This document shows positions 12,901-25,200 of a stretch of 64,000 nucleotides of DNA, in pieces (position 1 is the first letter of the stretch; every line of letters starts with the position of its first letter). The notes beneath the pieces are model-generated. The model saw nothing but the letters and a program-made list of their open reading frames with translations. It did no database searches and was not told the DNA's origin. The stretch comes from Trichinella spiralis (Eukaryota > Nematoda > Enoplea > Trichinellida > Trichinellidae). Location: contig CM012955.1 in the NCBI GenBank assembly GCA_000181795.3, positions 2,640,220 through 2,704,219 of the forward strand. Direction: 5' to 3'. Position numbers and translations under genes: made by a program.

Positions 12901-15255
12901 TTTATTCAAACAATAATCAATAAAAATTTACCTGTTTCAAAACTTTTATGCAAATTATACTGTACAGTCTGTCAAGGTATTGTTGATAGTCAGGATTGCC
13001 ACACTCTTCAAGCATATGCAGATACGGTTGAAGGTCTCGGGCAAGAACCATTGGATTCTGATCATTTCGCAATTTCTCGTACAATTCATACACTTCCGGT
13101 AGTGCGAATAAATTCACACCAAGACGCATCTTCAAATTTATTGATATGATTATTTCTTTTACAGTATATGAATATCCCATTATTATTAATAGAACAATTG
13201 ATTAATAAACGTATTTCAATATTACAGCAAAAAACATTTAATTAATATACAAATTTGTAATAAATAAATAAATAAATAAATTAGTTACTGTTTGTTCTAC
13301 TTTATAAATTGAGCTTCTAATGCAAACTAAAAATCTAAAAAAGGAAAAACTGAAAGCATCCTTGAACTGCTATTTTCAACTTTTCCTGCACAAATGCATG
13401 ATTATCAATAAAATTTACATTTTTCTGATAATACTTCTGCACTTTATCAGCAATCAATTCATTATACTTTCGTGATCATAAATCATTACCGATAGTAAAA
13501 TAAATAAATAAATAAATATAGTTCAGCTGTTACAGTAAGAAATATTTACCATTTCTTTAATAAGAATTTTTCTTGTTGGTGGTCCTGACATATTTAATAA
13601 TTTCGCCAGCTGACGCGGACGTTCATTATTTGCATCATCGAAATCCAAATAACGTGACAATATAGATGGAGACTCTGCTTCAGGAATAGACAGTATTGCC
13701 AACAATACTCGCGTTGCCAATCTTGAATACATCAATAAAAATAAAATAGCTAAACATATAACATTTTTTTCTTTTGTAAAATTATTTATACATTCACTTA
13801 TATTAAGTAAAAATACAAATTTAGCAGCATATTAATTTTAAAAAATAAAAAGTTTTTTTAAACATTACTGCTTTGGCTCTACGCTATCCTTCTCAAACCA
13901 GCTTTTGTGTGTTTCTTTGTATAACTGATACAATTTCAACAATGCTGCTGCGTGAAACATGACATTGTTAGATTTCCAAAAAAGAAGTGCAATTTTTTCC
14001 AAATAAATTGCAAGATTAGACGGTTTCGGAGAACGTCTGCTAAATGCTATTAATTGTTGAATGTCATCCATACTCCTGATTGCCTCCTAAATTATTTAAA
14101 AAATCGATACACATATATTAAAACAATATATATTTTTCAAAATTTATCTTTGCTCATTATAATTTTTTAATTATAAATTCTTTACCAACATACCTGCCAT
14201 GATTCTAGATTTATTGCTACATCTAACTGTACAAGCCGTGTTTCTTGATGTAATGTTATTGTTTCAGGATTTGATAATTTGACGGCAAATTGATTCTGGG
14301 ATTGTTTGTGAACTTGCTGGATATGATACCGCAGCTACAAAAAAAATTTATCATCATAAATAACTTTGAAACTATTAGAACAAAAATTAATTATTATTAT
14401 AAATATCTTTGATTACTGTATTGATGTTTTAATTATTTTTTCAAAGCAAACATGGGAATGTTCCGCTGTTCATATACCTGATTTTTTTAGTTCATTATCA
14501 TATTTATATGTAATACTTACAATGTCTGCCAATTTACGAAATTCTGCTCTTCGTTGATATTTTAAGCAAAACTGAAAGGCCAGTCTTGCAACTCTATGAT
14601 ACAACGTTTCCAACTGAGTATTGTTTCTCAGCAATTCCAAAGAATGACGGTAAGATTCCCACAAAAATCGGAGCCAAGGGCTTAGCACAGAACGATCTGT
14701 CCGATCTAATGTGCCTTCTGCGGTCACTGTTGATAACAATAACCTAATTCATTTGAATATTAATTTGAATTTGATTTGAATATTAATAAAATGAAACAAT
14801 AAAAAAACTTTTTTACCGTTCAGGGCTTTCACCCAAGTCAAAATCTTCTTCAACTTCCTCGGCTAAACCTTGCGATTCAGCTTTAGCTTTCTCAGCTTTT
14901 TTCTCACCGTAGTTTAAATAATTCGTAATAACATCCTCAAGAGACTTAACATTTAACTGTTGACACATTCTTCGATACTGAAATAGTGCATCTTTGGCTA
15001 CATGAGGTCTTCTCATTTCCACACAGAGATAGAGCAGTTTATTCATGATTTCTTCAAAACATTTTGACCACACACGATTTTTTGGAAAATTAATAAAATC
15101 TTGCAGGGAATCCAATGCATGTTCTTTCTTCCCAATGCATAACAAATCTGAATAATACATACATAAGTAAATATATAATTAACAGCTAAATTATATGTCG
15201 TTAAGTTACCGTTTGCCCTTCGTAGGGCGTTTTCCGGCTTCTGCCAACGAGACAT
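9919..15255 (-). CDS. eif3a: Eukaryotic translation initiation factor 3 subunit A (canonical copy)
   Basis: Fourteen exons (from the start: 15255-15210, 15147-14817, 14743-14521, 14334-14194, 14086-13869, 13721-13550, 13129-12932, 12874-12758, 12677-12468, 12090-11956, 11877-11629, 11534-10958, 10775-10053, 9995-9919) join in frame to 1138 residues. eIF3a is the PCI-domain scaffold of the eIF3 complex, which binds the 40S ribosome and mRNA during initiation. The N-terminus [15 protein letters not shown], the segment [18 protein letters not shown] and the PCI region STRVLLATLSIP-like (here [13 protein letters not shown]) match the family. A long Glu/Arg/Lys coiled coil (exons 10-12) corresponds to the spectrin-like eIF3b/g/i-binding region, and the extreme C-terminus DGWCDSYRR matches the family's DGWTTVRR end. 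The tail is shorter than in vertebrates (about 1380 residues) and lacks the long DDDRGPRRG decapeptide array. It has two FRKGxRL motifs instead. A second eIF3a-like gene lies at 57.2-62.0 kb. Confidence 0.95.
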
Positions 15256-18200
15256 TTGTGAATCTGTGACTGACAAACTATTTTTGACAATACACTTACT
15301 TCCACATGGCAAATTACAGTATTTTGTATTTATAATGAAGGTCAATTTTTTTGTTCTTCAAACTGAGTTGCTACTTCGGTTGAAAATATTTATTTTTACC
15401 TTATTTTTAGTTTTATTTTGTAATAAACAGTTTTTTTCATATGTTCAAAGTGCACTACGGTTTTATGACCATTTGATTCCTCTGTCGATCGATTTACAAC
15501 TTGAACAGAGTTTTCCAGTCTTGTATACTCTGATATTAATTTTTTTCAAAGAAGATTTGAAAAATTTGAAACAAAAATGCATTATTATTAACTGAATGCT
15601 GAATATTGATTGAAAAATGCTCATTCACGTTCAACAGTTTTGTCAATTGAACTTATTTTTAGTAAAATATGAAAAAATTGAATATATAATAATGTGAATA
15701 ATATATAAATAACAATTATTTTATAATTTTATTTTCAATATGTCAAACAGCTTGATTTTTTTTCATTTTTTCCACCACAGTTACCGTAATAGCTTACTGT
15801 AAAATTTAAATCACGTATATTTAATTATTCTATTTTTGCATTTGTTTTATTGGGTCGTCATGATTGAATTCTACGTTATGCTTATAGATTCTTGGGCGTT
15901 AATTTGTTAGCAGATTTTGTATATTCTTTAAAACGCTTTATTATACAATGGAGAAATTTCAGATGAATAATTTATTCTTAATAACCAACCATAACAGCGG
16001 CTAATAATAGAATGCCAATCTGTTGTGTTTTTTCAGTCGAACAAGTTTCGATTTAAACTATTTTTTCTGTTATTTATTTATATTTTTTGCAGCTACAGTA
16101 AGTAAGAACATCAACGACATAATTGTTGGGAACAGTTGTGTCATTGTCGTTGTCAGTAGTGATTTTATAATCATTGCAATATTTTATAACATTATCTGTT
16201 ATGGCTTTGTTGAGTTATTAATGTATATGTGAAATGTTTCGAAACGTCGATAAAAATTTTCTACGGCTGATTCCAGCAACTAGTTGAATAATAATATTTG
16301 TGCAATTGCTGCGTGTTGTTTTCACAAATCGTAATAAAATAAAATAACCAAGGCTAAGAAAAGAAAAGATTGCCGGTTTTAAATGTGATATTTGTCAGAG
16401 ACGACGAAGGTCAGAGTAATATGCAAAATATCGTTAGCCTATTTAAACAGCTGCTCATATTTAAATAAGAAATTGAAAAATGAATTTTATACATTTAACT
16501 AGTAATTTCGAAGACTTTAAGTTTATAAAATCTAATTTAGAAAGTGTTAAAGTAAACTGAAATTTTTGAATGGATAAATAAGGATGTATTATGTTGAACA
16601 ATCTCATGTATTAACGTAACACATTTTCTTGGAATTCTTGTTATACATACACACAAGGCGAATTAGTTGTTCAATTGCAAAAAATAACCATTGCTAATAA
16701 ATGATCTGCAGGAAGTGTCTGGTAAAAAGTGAATAAAAGAGTGATTTACAATTTCAAGAGCTATTTATTATATTTCTGGTTGTTGAACAAAGAACAGCGT
16801 AGTTATTCATTCATCATTTAACATCAGCAGTATGCGCTATTTCAAGTAAAACATGTTGAAATCAATTATCAATGCTAAAATAATGCTGAAAGTTATAAAT
16901 TTCAACTCTGCTTCCTTTGCGAATTTTTTGTTGTGTTTGATTGGTGTTTTATGAAAAAAATCTTCCTGTTGGTTAAATTTGGGTTCAATATGATTGGCCA
17001 AAATAATTTTTGATTTGTTACGAAAATAATATCAATCGAATCTTCAATTGAAATGTTCGGTTTTTGCTGGAATTTTAATTAAAGAAGTCATTTAATTTCA
17101 AAAAATGTCCTGATTGTTGGAACAAATGCTACTGATTTCATTACAAGCGATCACCGTTTTGCAAAGTTCTGCAAATGTGAACAAATTTTGGATTTTGTGA
17201 AATTTTCAACTAACAGAAAAGCCGTTTCTTGTTCATCGTCTATGCCACCCAATAGGGAAATTTATTTCCACTGACGAACGTTTTTAAAAAGCAACTATTT
17301 CAGTCGGCGATTTGTTCAAATGAGAGCAGCTGCTCAATGGCAGGCAACTGATCACATAAAACTTTTCTCTTACTACTACTGGTTGGAAGGCAATTTTCGA
17401 AGAGATATTCGTCATTTTCAGCTATTCGTTGGCAATTCTTTCCGGTTGCAGATATGAAAATTTTCAGCTTCAATGCTTACTTTACTCTTGCTACAGGGCA
17501 AATATTCGACTGAGCAACAGTTTTCTTTTCTTTTCGAAACATCACGTCTATCTTGACAATGTAAAATTGAGAGGCAAACTGACAGGGGCCATCGCAAAGT
17601 ATTGGCTTCAACTTGAACATTAAATAGTAATTTGAAAATTTTAAAACAAAGTATTCATCACAGAGGACACGTACTTATTGACAAATGCAATGTGTATCAA
17701 ACATCTGGTAATTAATTATAGATTGAGATTTGATGAACAAATTTCAAATAAAACAGTGTTGAATCAAATATTATCATCAGCTGTAAGATTTGATCAGAAG
17801 TCGCAGAACAGCAAACCGTTCGCTGCTTTTACCAAATATTACGGTGTGACAGTGTGATCGATATGAGAATTGTTGATTGCTGACGGATAAAATATATTGA
17901 ACATTTCAATCGTGAAATGTGCAACATTGATCACATCACACAGTTCACTGCTTGCTGATGATGAACAGTTTGCGATTAATTTTAAATAAGCGAAATAAAT
18001 ATGCAGAATGTGCAAAAACAATAAAATATTCTTTTTAAATACAAATATTAAAAATATTAATTAGCTAAGATAAATCAGATATTAAATATGCAGACAAATT
18101 GTGAAACACTGCTTTCTTTGTAAAGCAAAGGGAAAACTGAAATTGGATTATTATAATTTGCAAATGAGAGAACGAAATTAATAATTAATTCGTTGTCATG

Positions 18201-19670
18201 CTTGGACTGTTTATTTATCAACAATTACACAATGTTCAGACGAGACGACAAAAAAAGAAATAATAATAATAATAATAATAGTAATAATAATAATAATAAA
18301 TTGCAAATATTCAACGGTACTGTAAGAACAACGGTACCACTGTGCACCAAGAAAGCTTGCTCAGCGGTTATGGACAAAGGAAAGAACCGATGCAGTGGCC
18401 AACTGAAACGAACCACTCATTTTATTAACTGTTTTATTCGCTGTGACTTGTGGCGCAATCGACACTGCCGCTTGCAGCAGAAGAGGGTGTGACGACATAC
18501 TGCGTTGAGAGTCGGGTAGGGAGGGGAGGGGGCTGTTGTTGGCGCGTTGTTAAATAAATATCTGTTATCGTTAATATTCAAGGGTCGGCAAGGAAAGAGA
18601 AGCAAAAAAAGACGTACGCACAACGCGTAATTAACATTCTACATTGATGAATTTATCTGGGCAAAATGCAGGCAACGTGAAACGAAACATTTCGATAAGA
18701 CAGACAGCTAAGAAAGAGAGAGGGAGGAGGGAGAAAGAAATGAAAAAAAATCGAAAAAGCATGCTTGCTAATCAATTATGAATAGATACCGCCGCACTGT
18801 TGCTACAGCAGGATCAACTGTTTCAGCTAATAATAATAATAATAATAATAATGGAGTAAGAAAAATGCAAAATCACTAACAAAACAGAAAGATACAAAAT
18901 TAAAATTAAAATCAAAAACAAAAAATAAATAACCAATATCACGAGCTAAATCTAGAGATAAATTTGACAAGCGCTAGAGATTTCAACTAGCCGCCCTGGA
19001 ACGGTGTTATGGCCCAAAAGTAGGCTGTTTCATGAAATTCACAAATAAATAAATAAACAAATGCTCTTACGGACACTTGTCTGTTGGATAATGGTTCTCG
19101 GCGAACAAAAATAAGTTAACGACCTCTTTGTGACTAATTTGCCAGAAAAGAAAAATCAAAGCAACAGGTTGCGGTACAACAAAATTTACAACTAACCATC
19201 CATCCACTCAGTGGTGGAGGAAAAAATTGAAAAGAAGAAAAAAATTCCGCGCATTGTCTGTCAACAGCTACCTCAGAAAATATTTGCAAATGAATGCTAG
19301 GCACGAAAACAAAAAGTCTTATTAATTAGTAAATTAATTAATTAATTAATTATTCATATTTCTCTCATGTATACAAATGAAATAACAAAAACCAACCAAA
19401 GAAAGGATAAAAAAGAGGGAAGGGATAAAAAATGAAGAAACAAAAATAAATAAATGAATAAGAAAAGAAAAGAGGCAAAAAAATGGAAACATAAAAGCTG
19501 AAAGAGAGGGGGCAAAAAAAAGATAAAAATACAGAGAAAACAACTAAAAACAAAAGTGAAATCAATGCATATTATTATGCAAAATTATATTAAACAACAA
19601 AAATTAATAAATAATACAATAGATGAATGAATTAATTAATACGGAGTGTACAATGGAAGTTTTCCAACGA
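15256..19670. other. Intergenic region between eIF3a and macoilin
   Basis: About 4.4 kb, mostly AT-rich, with no recognisable gene. It holds the upstream region of eIF3a (15256 onward) and the 3' flank of macoilin. (AAT)n tracts lie near 18262-18300 and 18828-18852, and a (TTAA)n run near 19322-19350. One let-7 seed complement, CTACCTC (about 19270), lies beyond the macoilin stop codon but in plus orientation, so antisense to that transcript. Confidence 0.5.
18262..18300. repeat. (AAT)n trinucleotide microsatellite
   Basis: About 13 AAT units with one AGT interruption. A shorter AAT tract of about 8 units lies near 18828-18852. Confidence 0.9.
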
Positions 19671-22600
19671 TTACAACTGAGGGCTTTGAGTCTTAAAGCG
19701 GTAGCTGCCGGTGCTGCCGATTTTGTTATTCAATATCCTTGCCTGCATGTTCGGTGCTGGATAACTGCTACACCTGGGTTCTTCCATTCCAAAAGGGGAC
19801 ACGTTTGCTCTTCAACAGAACAAAGAAATAATTTTTTTATAAAATATTCAAATGAACAAATAAACACACAGACACACACACACACATACGTGGACATGGA
19901 AAATGTAGAGTTGGTTTTATTTAAATATGTGCGTATTGAAGAAATAAATTCAACTTACATATATGTTGGTGAATAAACCGGTGGAGAGGGCGAAAGCAGA
20001 ACAGCCTGTTCAACCTTTTGCCCTTCTGACGTGATAAATGCGCCACCTCGTACAGCGAGGTTGCAGTGGGCGTTCTGAGGCGGGGGACTCAGAGAAGAGG
20101 AGGATACGGTATTTTGAGGGGACTGCGTCGTACTGCCGTGATGCCGAACACCGTTGGAAAATTCGTTCAACCTTCGCTGCAAGTCGACAATAACTTTCCT
20201 CTGTTCATCCAACTGACCTGAAAATAGCCAAAAAAACAAATAAATAAATAAACAAACAAACAAACACATGCGCACAAATAGGCAAAACATATACCGAGAA
20301 CAATTTCGTGCTGTCTCTTCGATTCACCCAACGCCGAAAATAAGTCGAGCTTGATGCGAGTTTCGGCCGAAAGTGACGATTCCAAATGGGAATTTTTCCG
20401 TTCCATCTCCGCCACCGCGGCTACCAGCTGTTCCACAGCATTGGATTCTTTGAACAAGCGTAAATTTCGAACTTCCGACTCCAACTTGCCGATCTGCTCT
20501 TCACGCTGCGTTAATTCTTTGCGTGCGTGTTTCAATTCTTTTTCACCATCACGTCGACGTCGACACTGTTCACAATCACCATTACTACAAACCGACAAAC
20601 AATACAATACAATACAATTGACATCGTTCGTTTATTTAAATTTATCACCGATGTGATCCGGATGATGCAACTGCCTGGTGACGACTGGATATCAGAGCCG
20701 CAGCCGCTTCTTCGGCTTTTTTCGTCGCTCGACGTTCCTGTTGAAGCTGCTGATCAAGGTGAGCTTTCGCTTTCTGCTCTTCGGCTATTTTCTTTTCCAG
20801 CCCGTTAATTACCTGCCGATCCTGTTGCCTGCTTCGCAACAGATTTTGAACCCTAAATATATACAAATTCACGTCGACTTTTCAATTCATATTTATTTCA
20901 TTTCAATCGATTCGTCGTCGTCGTCGTCTATCTATAATTTTTGCGCTTACCGTGTTTGCAGCTGCTCATTATTAATTTTCAATTCATTCAGTTCACTTTT
21001 CAACGAACATTCTACATTGGACATTTCCATAAGTTGCAGGCGCAACTCCTGTTCACGCGACTTGCTCGTACGCAAGTCAATTTTCATTTTTTCGAGATCT
21101 GCTTCACAGCTAAACAAACATGAATCATTAAACAACCGTACAAATAAGATCAGAAAAATAAATTCCCAAAGTACCCGCAATAAATGCTCGTGTCTCGATC
21201 AGTGACAGTTCTGATTCTCGCCAAAGTGCCGGTTGACGAACCAGTGGCATCCCGGACCGCGAAGATGTCCATACCGGAACCGTCAGCCGACGCCACCGTT
21301 GGACCCGTACTGGCGCCACAGGCGCCACCACCACCTTTGCGACGGCTTTTCCTATTCTGCGCGGTTCTGTCGGCAGCCGGTGCCAATACAACCGTACAAG
21401 TTGCACTAGATGTCGGCAGTTTGCTATTGTTGGCCTGCTTGTTAGCAGCGGAAATTGGTGGGCCCATCGGGATGCAGTCGACCAATTTCCTCTGTTCGTC
21501 CTTATTTTCGCTGCTGGTCTCGCTGTCCGCGTAGTCGGTATCGTTGCAAGCGACCACACCACCGGAATAATTATGCCCAAACCTGGCCGTCAGCCAGTCC
21601 AAACTACCAAAGATTTGTCGCAAGCTTGCCCACCACCAAGAAGTCAACTGTTCTTCGACCACTTTGGGCGGTTCCTGGTAAGGAACAGGATCGTTTTGGT
21701 TAACCTTTTTGCCGTTGAACTTCGTCCGTCGTTTTCTGATCTGCTTCTGACTGCTCGAATTCTGCCGTTGACGGCTTGCAGGCGATGATACCAACTCAAC
21801 ACCACTACCACCACCAACACCGGAAAATAAGGCTCCACCGTTTCCAAGTGTCGGTTCACAGTCGATCACTGCCGGCTGAGTAGACTGTTTGCCGGTGCGG
21901 ATTTTCGACTGAGAACCGCCAGTCGACTGGACCGTGCCCCTTGGCAACGCCACTTGCAGCGTGTTAACACCGTCCGTCGTAGGGCTACCACCGTTTCCTA
22001 CAATGTTCCCGTTCCGAACACTTCCTCCGCTTTCCTCTTTCAACTGCACACTTCCTCCTATACACACACACACACACAGACAGACACACACACACAAATA
22101 TACTTCGATACTATTTTAAAATGATCAAAATCATTTAATGATAAAAAAAATAACAACAAATTTATAAATTCTCTTACCTTTGCACTTCTCTGACGACACA
22201 CTCACTTTGTCGGCCGGAAGGGCAAAGAACAGCAAACTCCAGTAAAACTGATTTGTGCGACTAATTTCCTTCTGGCGACGCTGCAATGAGAAATACTGGG
22301 ATTTGAAAAAGTTCTCGAATAAATACAAAACACACTGGCAAATTATACCAAAATCCACCAATCACAAATCATCAGAGAATAAACATATCGATCAACTAAC
22401 TGTATGATGCATTGTGCAAATAACTCGTATGCAAATCACCGATGACTAATATCTGATGATTCACTCACTGAAATCTGTCAACATATGATAATTTCAAAAT
22501 TCCACCAACCGGCTAGTGAAATGAATTCTTTTCCAAAACAATTGTAAAATAAAACGAATCTTTTCCCCCTTCCAATATATCTCATGCTTATTTGGTGACA

Positions 22601-25200
22601 AGAAGACGCTCAAATTGTCACAATAATAATCATCATCAACTAACTGAGCTTGATTTTAAGAAAACCTTTTTCAATACAACCTGATCAATAAAGCAAACCG
22701 TTAGAAACACAATCGAAACTATAGCTGCCGACTGATACTTATGCTTGAGTCAATCAACAACAATCTGCTATGATTCGACTACTATAATTTGTTCTATTTT
22801 TCCAGCTGCTCCCGACAAATCATCATATACTTACGCAATAATTCAATAAATATAAAATGCAAATAACATTTTCCAACATTCTCTGCAATTGCACTTTTGA
22901 AGAATCAAAGTACATTACAAAATTTAAGTTACTCAAACAAAATTACCTCTGATTCCATTCTGAAGGCAGATTTCGAGCGCGTTGTTCACCGATGCAGAAT
23001 ATGCGAATGAGTCAATTTAAAATAAAAACAGCTGCTTTTATATCTGTCTAAATCATTTTAAACCATTTAACTGTTCGAACATTTCAATCAATTCAAGCTT
23101 TCAAATTAACGACACCTTGCAACAGAATACATCATATCCATATGAATTTTACACGTATTTAAGTACTTTTTCACTTAAACTGCTTGATCACTTTAAAACA
23201 TTTTAATTTAATAAACATAACAGCATAATTTTCGAAAACCCTCTATTATTAATGAAACATTTGATATTTTGATATATTGAAGCTGCTAAATGCTAAAAAT
23301 ATATTACTAAATGAAAAACTGCCAAACTTTACTAATTACAACTCTAATCTCTAACTACTTGCTAAAGACTGAACACATTTATCAAAAAGCAGAATAATTG
23401 AAATTTAAATCAGAGTTAATAGAAAAGGAGAGTTGCAAAGCAAGTTGTGCCGAAAAAAAACACGCAAGCAATGCGAATAACTACCTCGACATTACAACAT
23501 GAATTATCCCATTCAAATAGCCACTGAAGCAGAATACTGAAACTTTCACTTCACTGATAACTGCTCTTACTAAGCACAAATTTAGAAAAAAGTAATTCAT
23601 TTTATATTAAAATAACTGAAAACTAAACATGTATTCACTCAAATGCGAGATGACCCACTGGGATGGTCAGAAGAGTAAGGTGCTCTTTTGTTCGAGCTTG
23701 ATTATCCACTACAGTACACCTTATAAAAAAGACAACTAGCAGAATTGAACTTTTCCAAATATAATCGGGAAAGTTATTTCAAAAACTTATTTGTCTTTAG
23801 TAAAACAATAAAATATGTACAATGTTATTTTAAACAAAATTAATTTTAAATTTTGAATTATATATTTGAAAATTTTACTTGCCAACCGACTGAGAAATAA
23901 CTGCCGAATGAAACTAAACTCAAGAAAAAAGTCAACTACCGCTATTAAAAATACATAATATAAAACAGAGAAGAACGCCCTCACATTCATGTCACAGGCT
24001 GAAAAAGTTAAAATCAATAAAAGATAACGCCAAACTATTAGTATAATAATAAAAAACAAAATTCGCAATAATTAATGACATTCCCGAAGGCGACCACGTC
24101 GTTAAGCCGCTATAATTGTAGCGAAATGTTGCCGTGTCTATTAAACGAAACAATTAAAAAAAACGGATAATACCCGCCTGCTATCCACAGATGTGAAATT
24201 TTCGACTCTCAATACAGGGACACTCATCACTAGACAGATGCTTAAAATTAAAAAGGCCCATTTACTTATTAGTGATTGAACCTTAATTTATGCGAGAAGC
24301 AGATAAACCTACAGTGCATTTATGAAAACTGGCACTTCTTCAATCCAGCTGGGCTAATCCCTGTTCAAATATGCATTCCTGTCGTAAAAAACAACAACTC
24401 ACCAAACGAAGCCTGTAGCTAACGTAACTTTTGACATCAAACCCTAACGTCACAACGGGATAACCAATGCTGAAAAATACAATTCAAAAGAAAAGGTAAA
24501 TAATAATGATAACAATGTAATGCGCTCACCAATGCGCCGCCAACGGTCGACAGAGATCCAAAGTAAATGGTAATGTTTTGAGCTCTTTTAACCGAACAGA
24601 AGTTTCGACATAGAGAAAAATCATCCACAGCGTTGTGGTCGGAAGGCAAATGCCTCGGTCCGCTAAAATTAATAAAAAAGCACTCTATATATCCCACGTT
24701 GAGGACAATAAGTATGCTTGGTTACCAGCGTGCCACACATACTGCACCCATACATATGTGCTGGCAATAAAAAAGACCCACTGAACGGGCACAAATATGA
24801 AACATATCACATCTGATGTAAATGTGACGCAAACAAAAAAAACCGTAAATGTCTGTTAAAAAACAAGCCGAATTAGTATAATGCAATTAAACAGTGGAAC
24901 TATGAAAATACTAACCATTCCTTGATATCTGAAGGAATCGTAAATGCAACGCAACATCAACCAAAATGGCCAAAAATACTCGAAGCGAAAGTCTAACACA
25001 AAGTCTGCCATCATAACTACCGTCCAAACAAGAAGCATTTTAAAATATATAAGACTGCTAAAGTGAAAAGTTCGTTCACTAAACAGTGTATCATTTAAAT
25101 GCAATAACTAATGAACTAACCTGCCGCAAAGACTTTCAGGCATTTTGTTCTTCTTAAATGCCCTCCTCAGCTTGGCGTTATCGGTAGTTCTACGCTTCAT
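19671..25200 (-). CDS. maco-1: Macoilin (ER transmembrane and coiled-coil protein)
   Basis: Twelve exons (25200-25121, 25057-24916, 24852-24726, 24662-24530, 24469-24403, 22280-22178, 22057-21175, 21109-20951, 20852-20649, 20584-20295, 20217-19959, 19767-19671) join in frame to about 847 residues. Macoilin is a conserved ER membrane protein with several N-terminal membrane helices and a C-terminal coiled coil, required for normal neuronal activity and behaviour. Diagnostic matches are MKRRTTDNAKLRRAFKKN at the start, ADFVLDFRFEYFWPFWLMLR, STYVWVQYVWH, LCRPLAAHCIGYPVVTLGF and, near the C-terminus, the near-invariant LSAETRIKLDLFSALGESKR. Exon 7 (883 nt) encodes a long Ser/Gly/Thr-rich linker that makes the protein longer than the human one (664). 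Intron 5 is about 2.1 kb. The last exon is the least certain: an alternative acceptor near 19746 would give a shorter C-terminus. Confidence 0.93.
22281..24402 (-). other. Large macoilin intron 5
   Basis: 2.1 kb intron between the membrane-domain exon ending ...SYRLRL and the exon starting RRQKEISRTNQ. The flanking protein segments are contiguous in the family, so no exon appears to be missing. AT-rich; no nested gene recognised. One CTACCTC occurs near 23483, antisense to macoilin. Confidence 0.6.

Noticed and set aside
20941-21534. Several plus-strand frames of 60-175 codons across macoilin
   Set aside because: All are antisense to macoilin exons whose minus-strand translation matches the family.
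23640-23715. tRNA-like stretch with GGTCAG...GTTCGAG spacing
   Set aside because: No acceptor-stem pairing and no proper A-box; no tRNA fold could be drawn.
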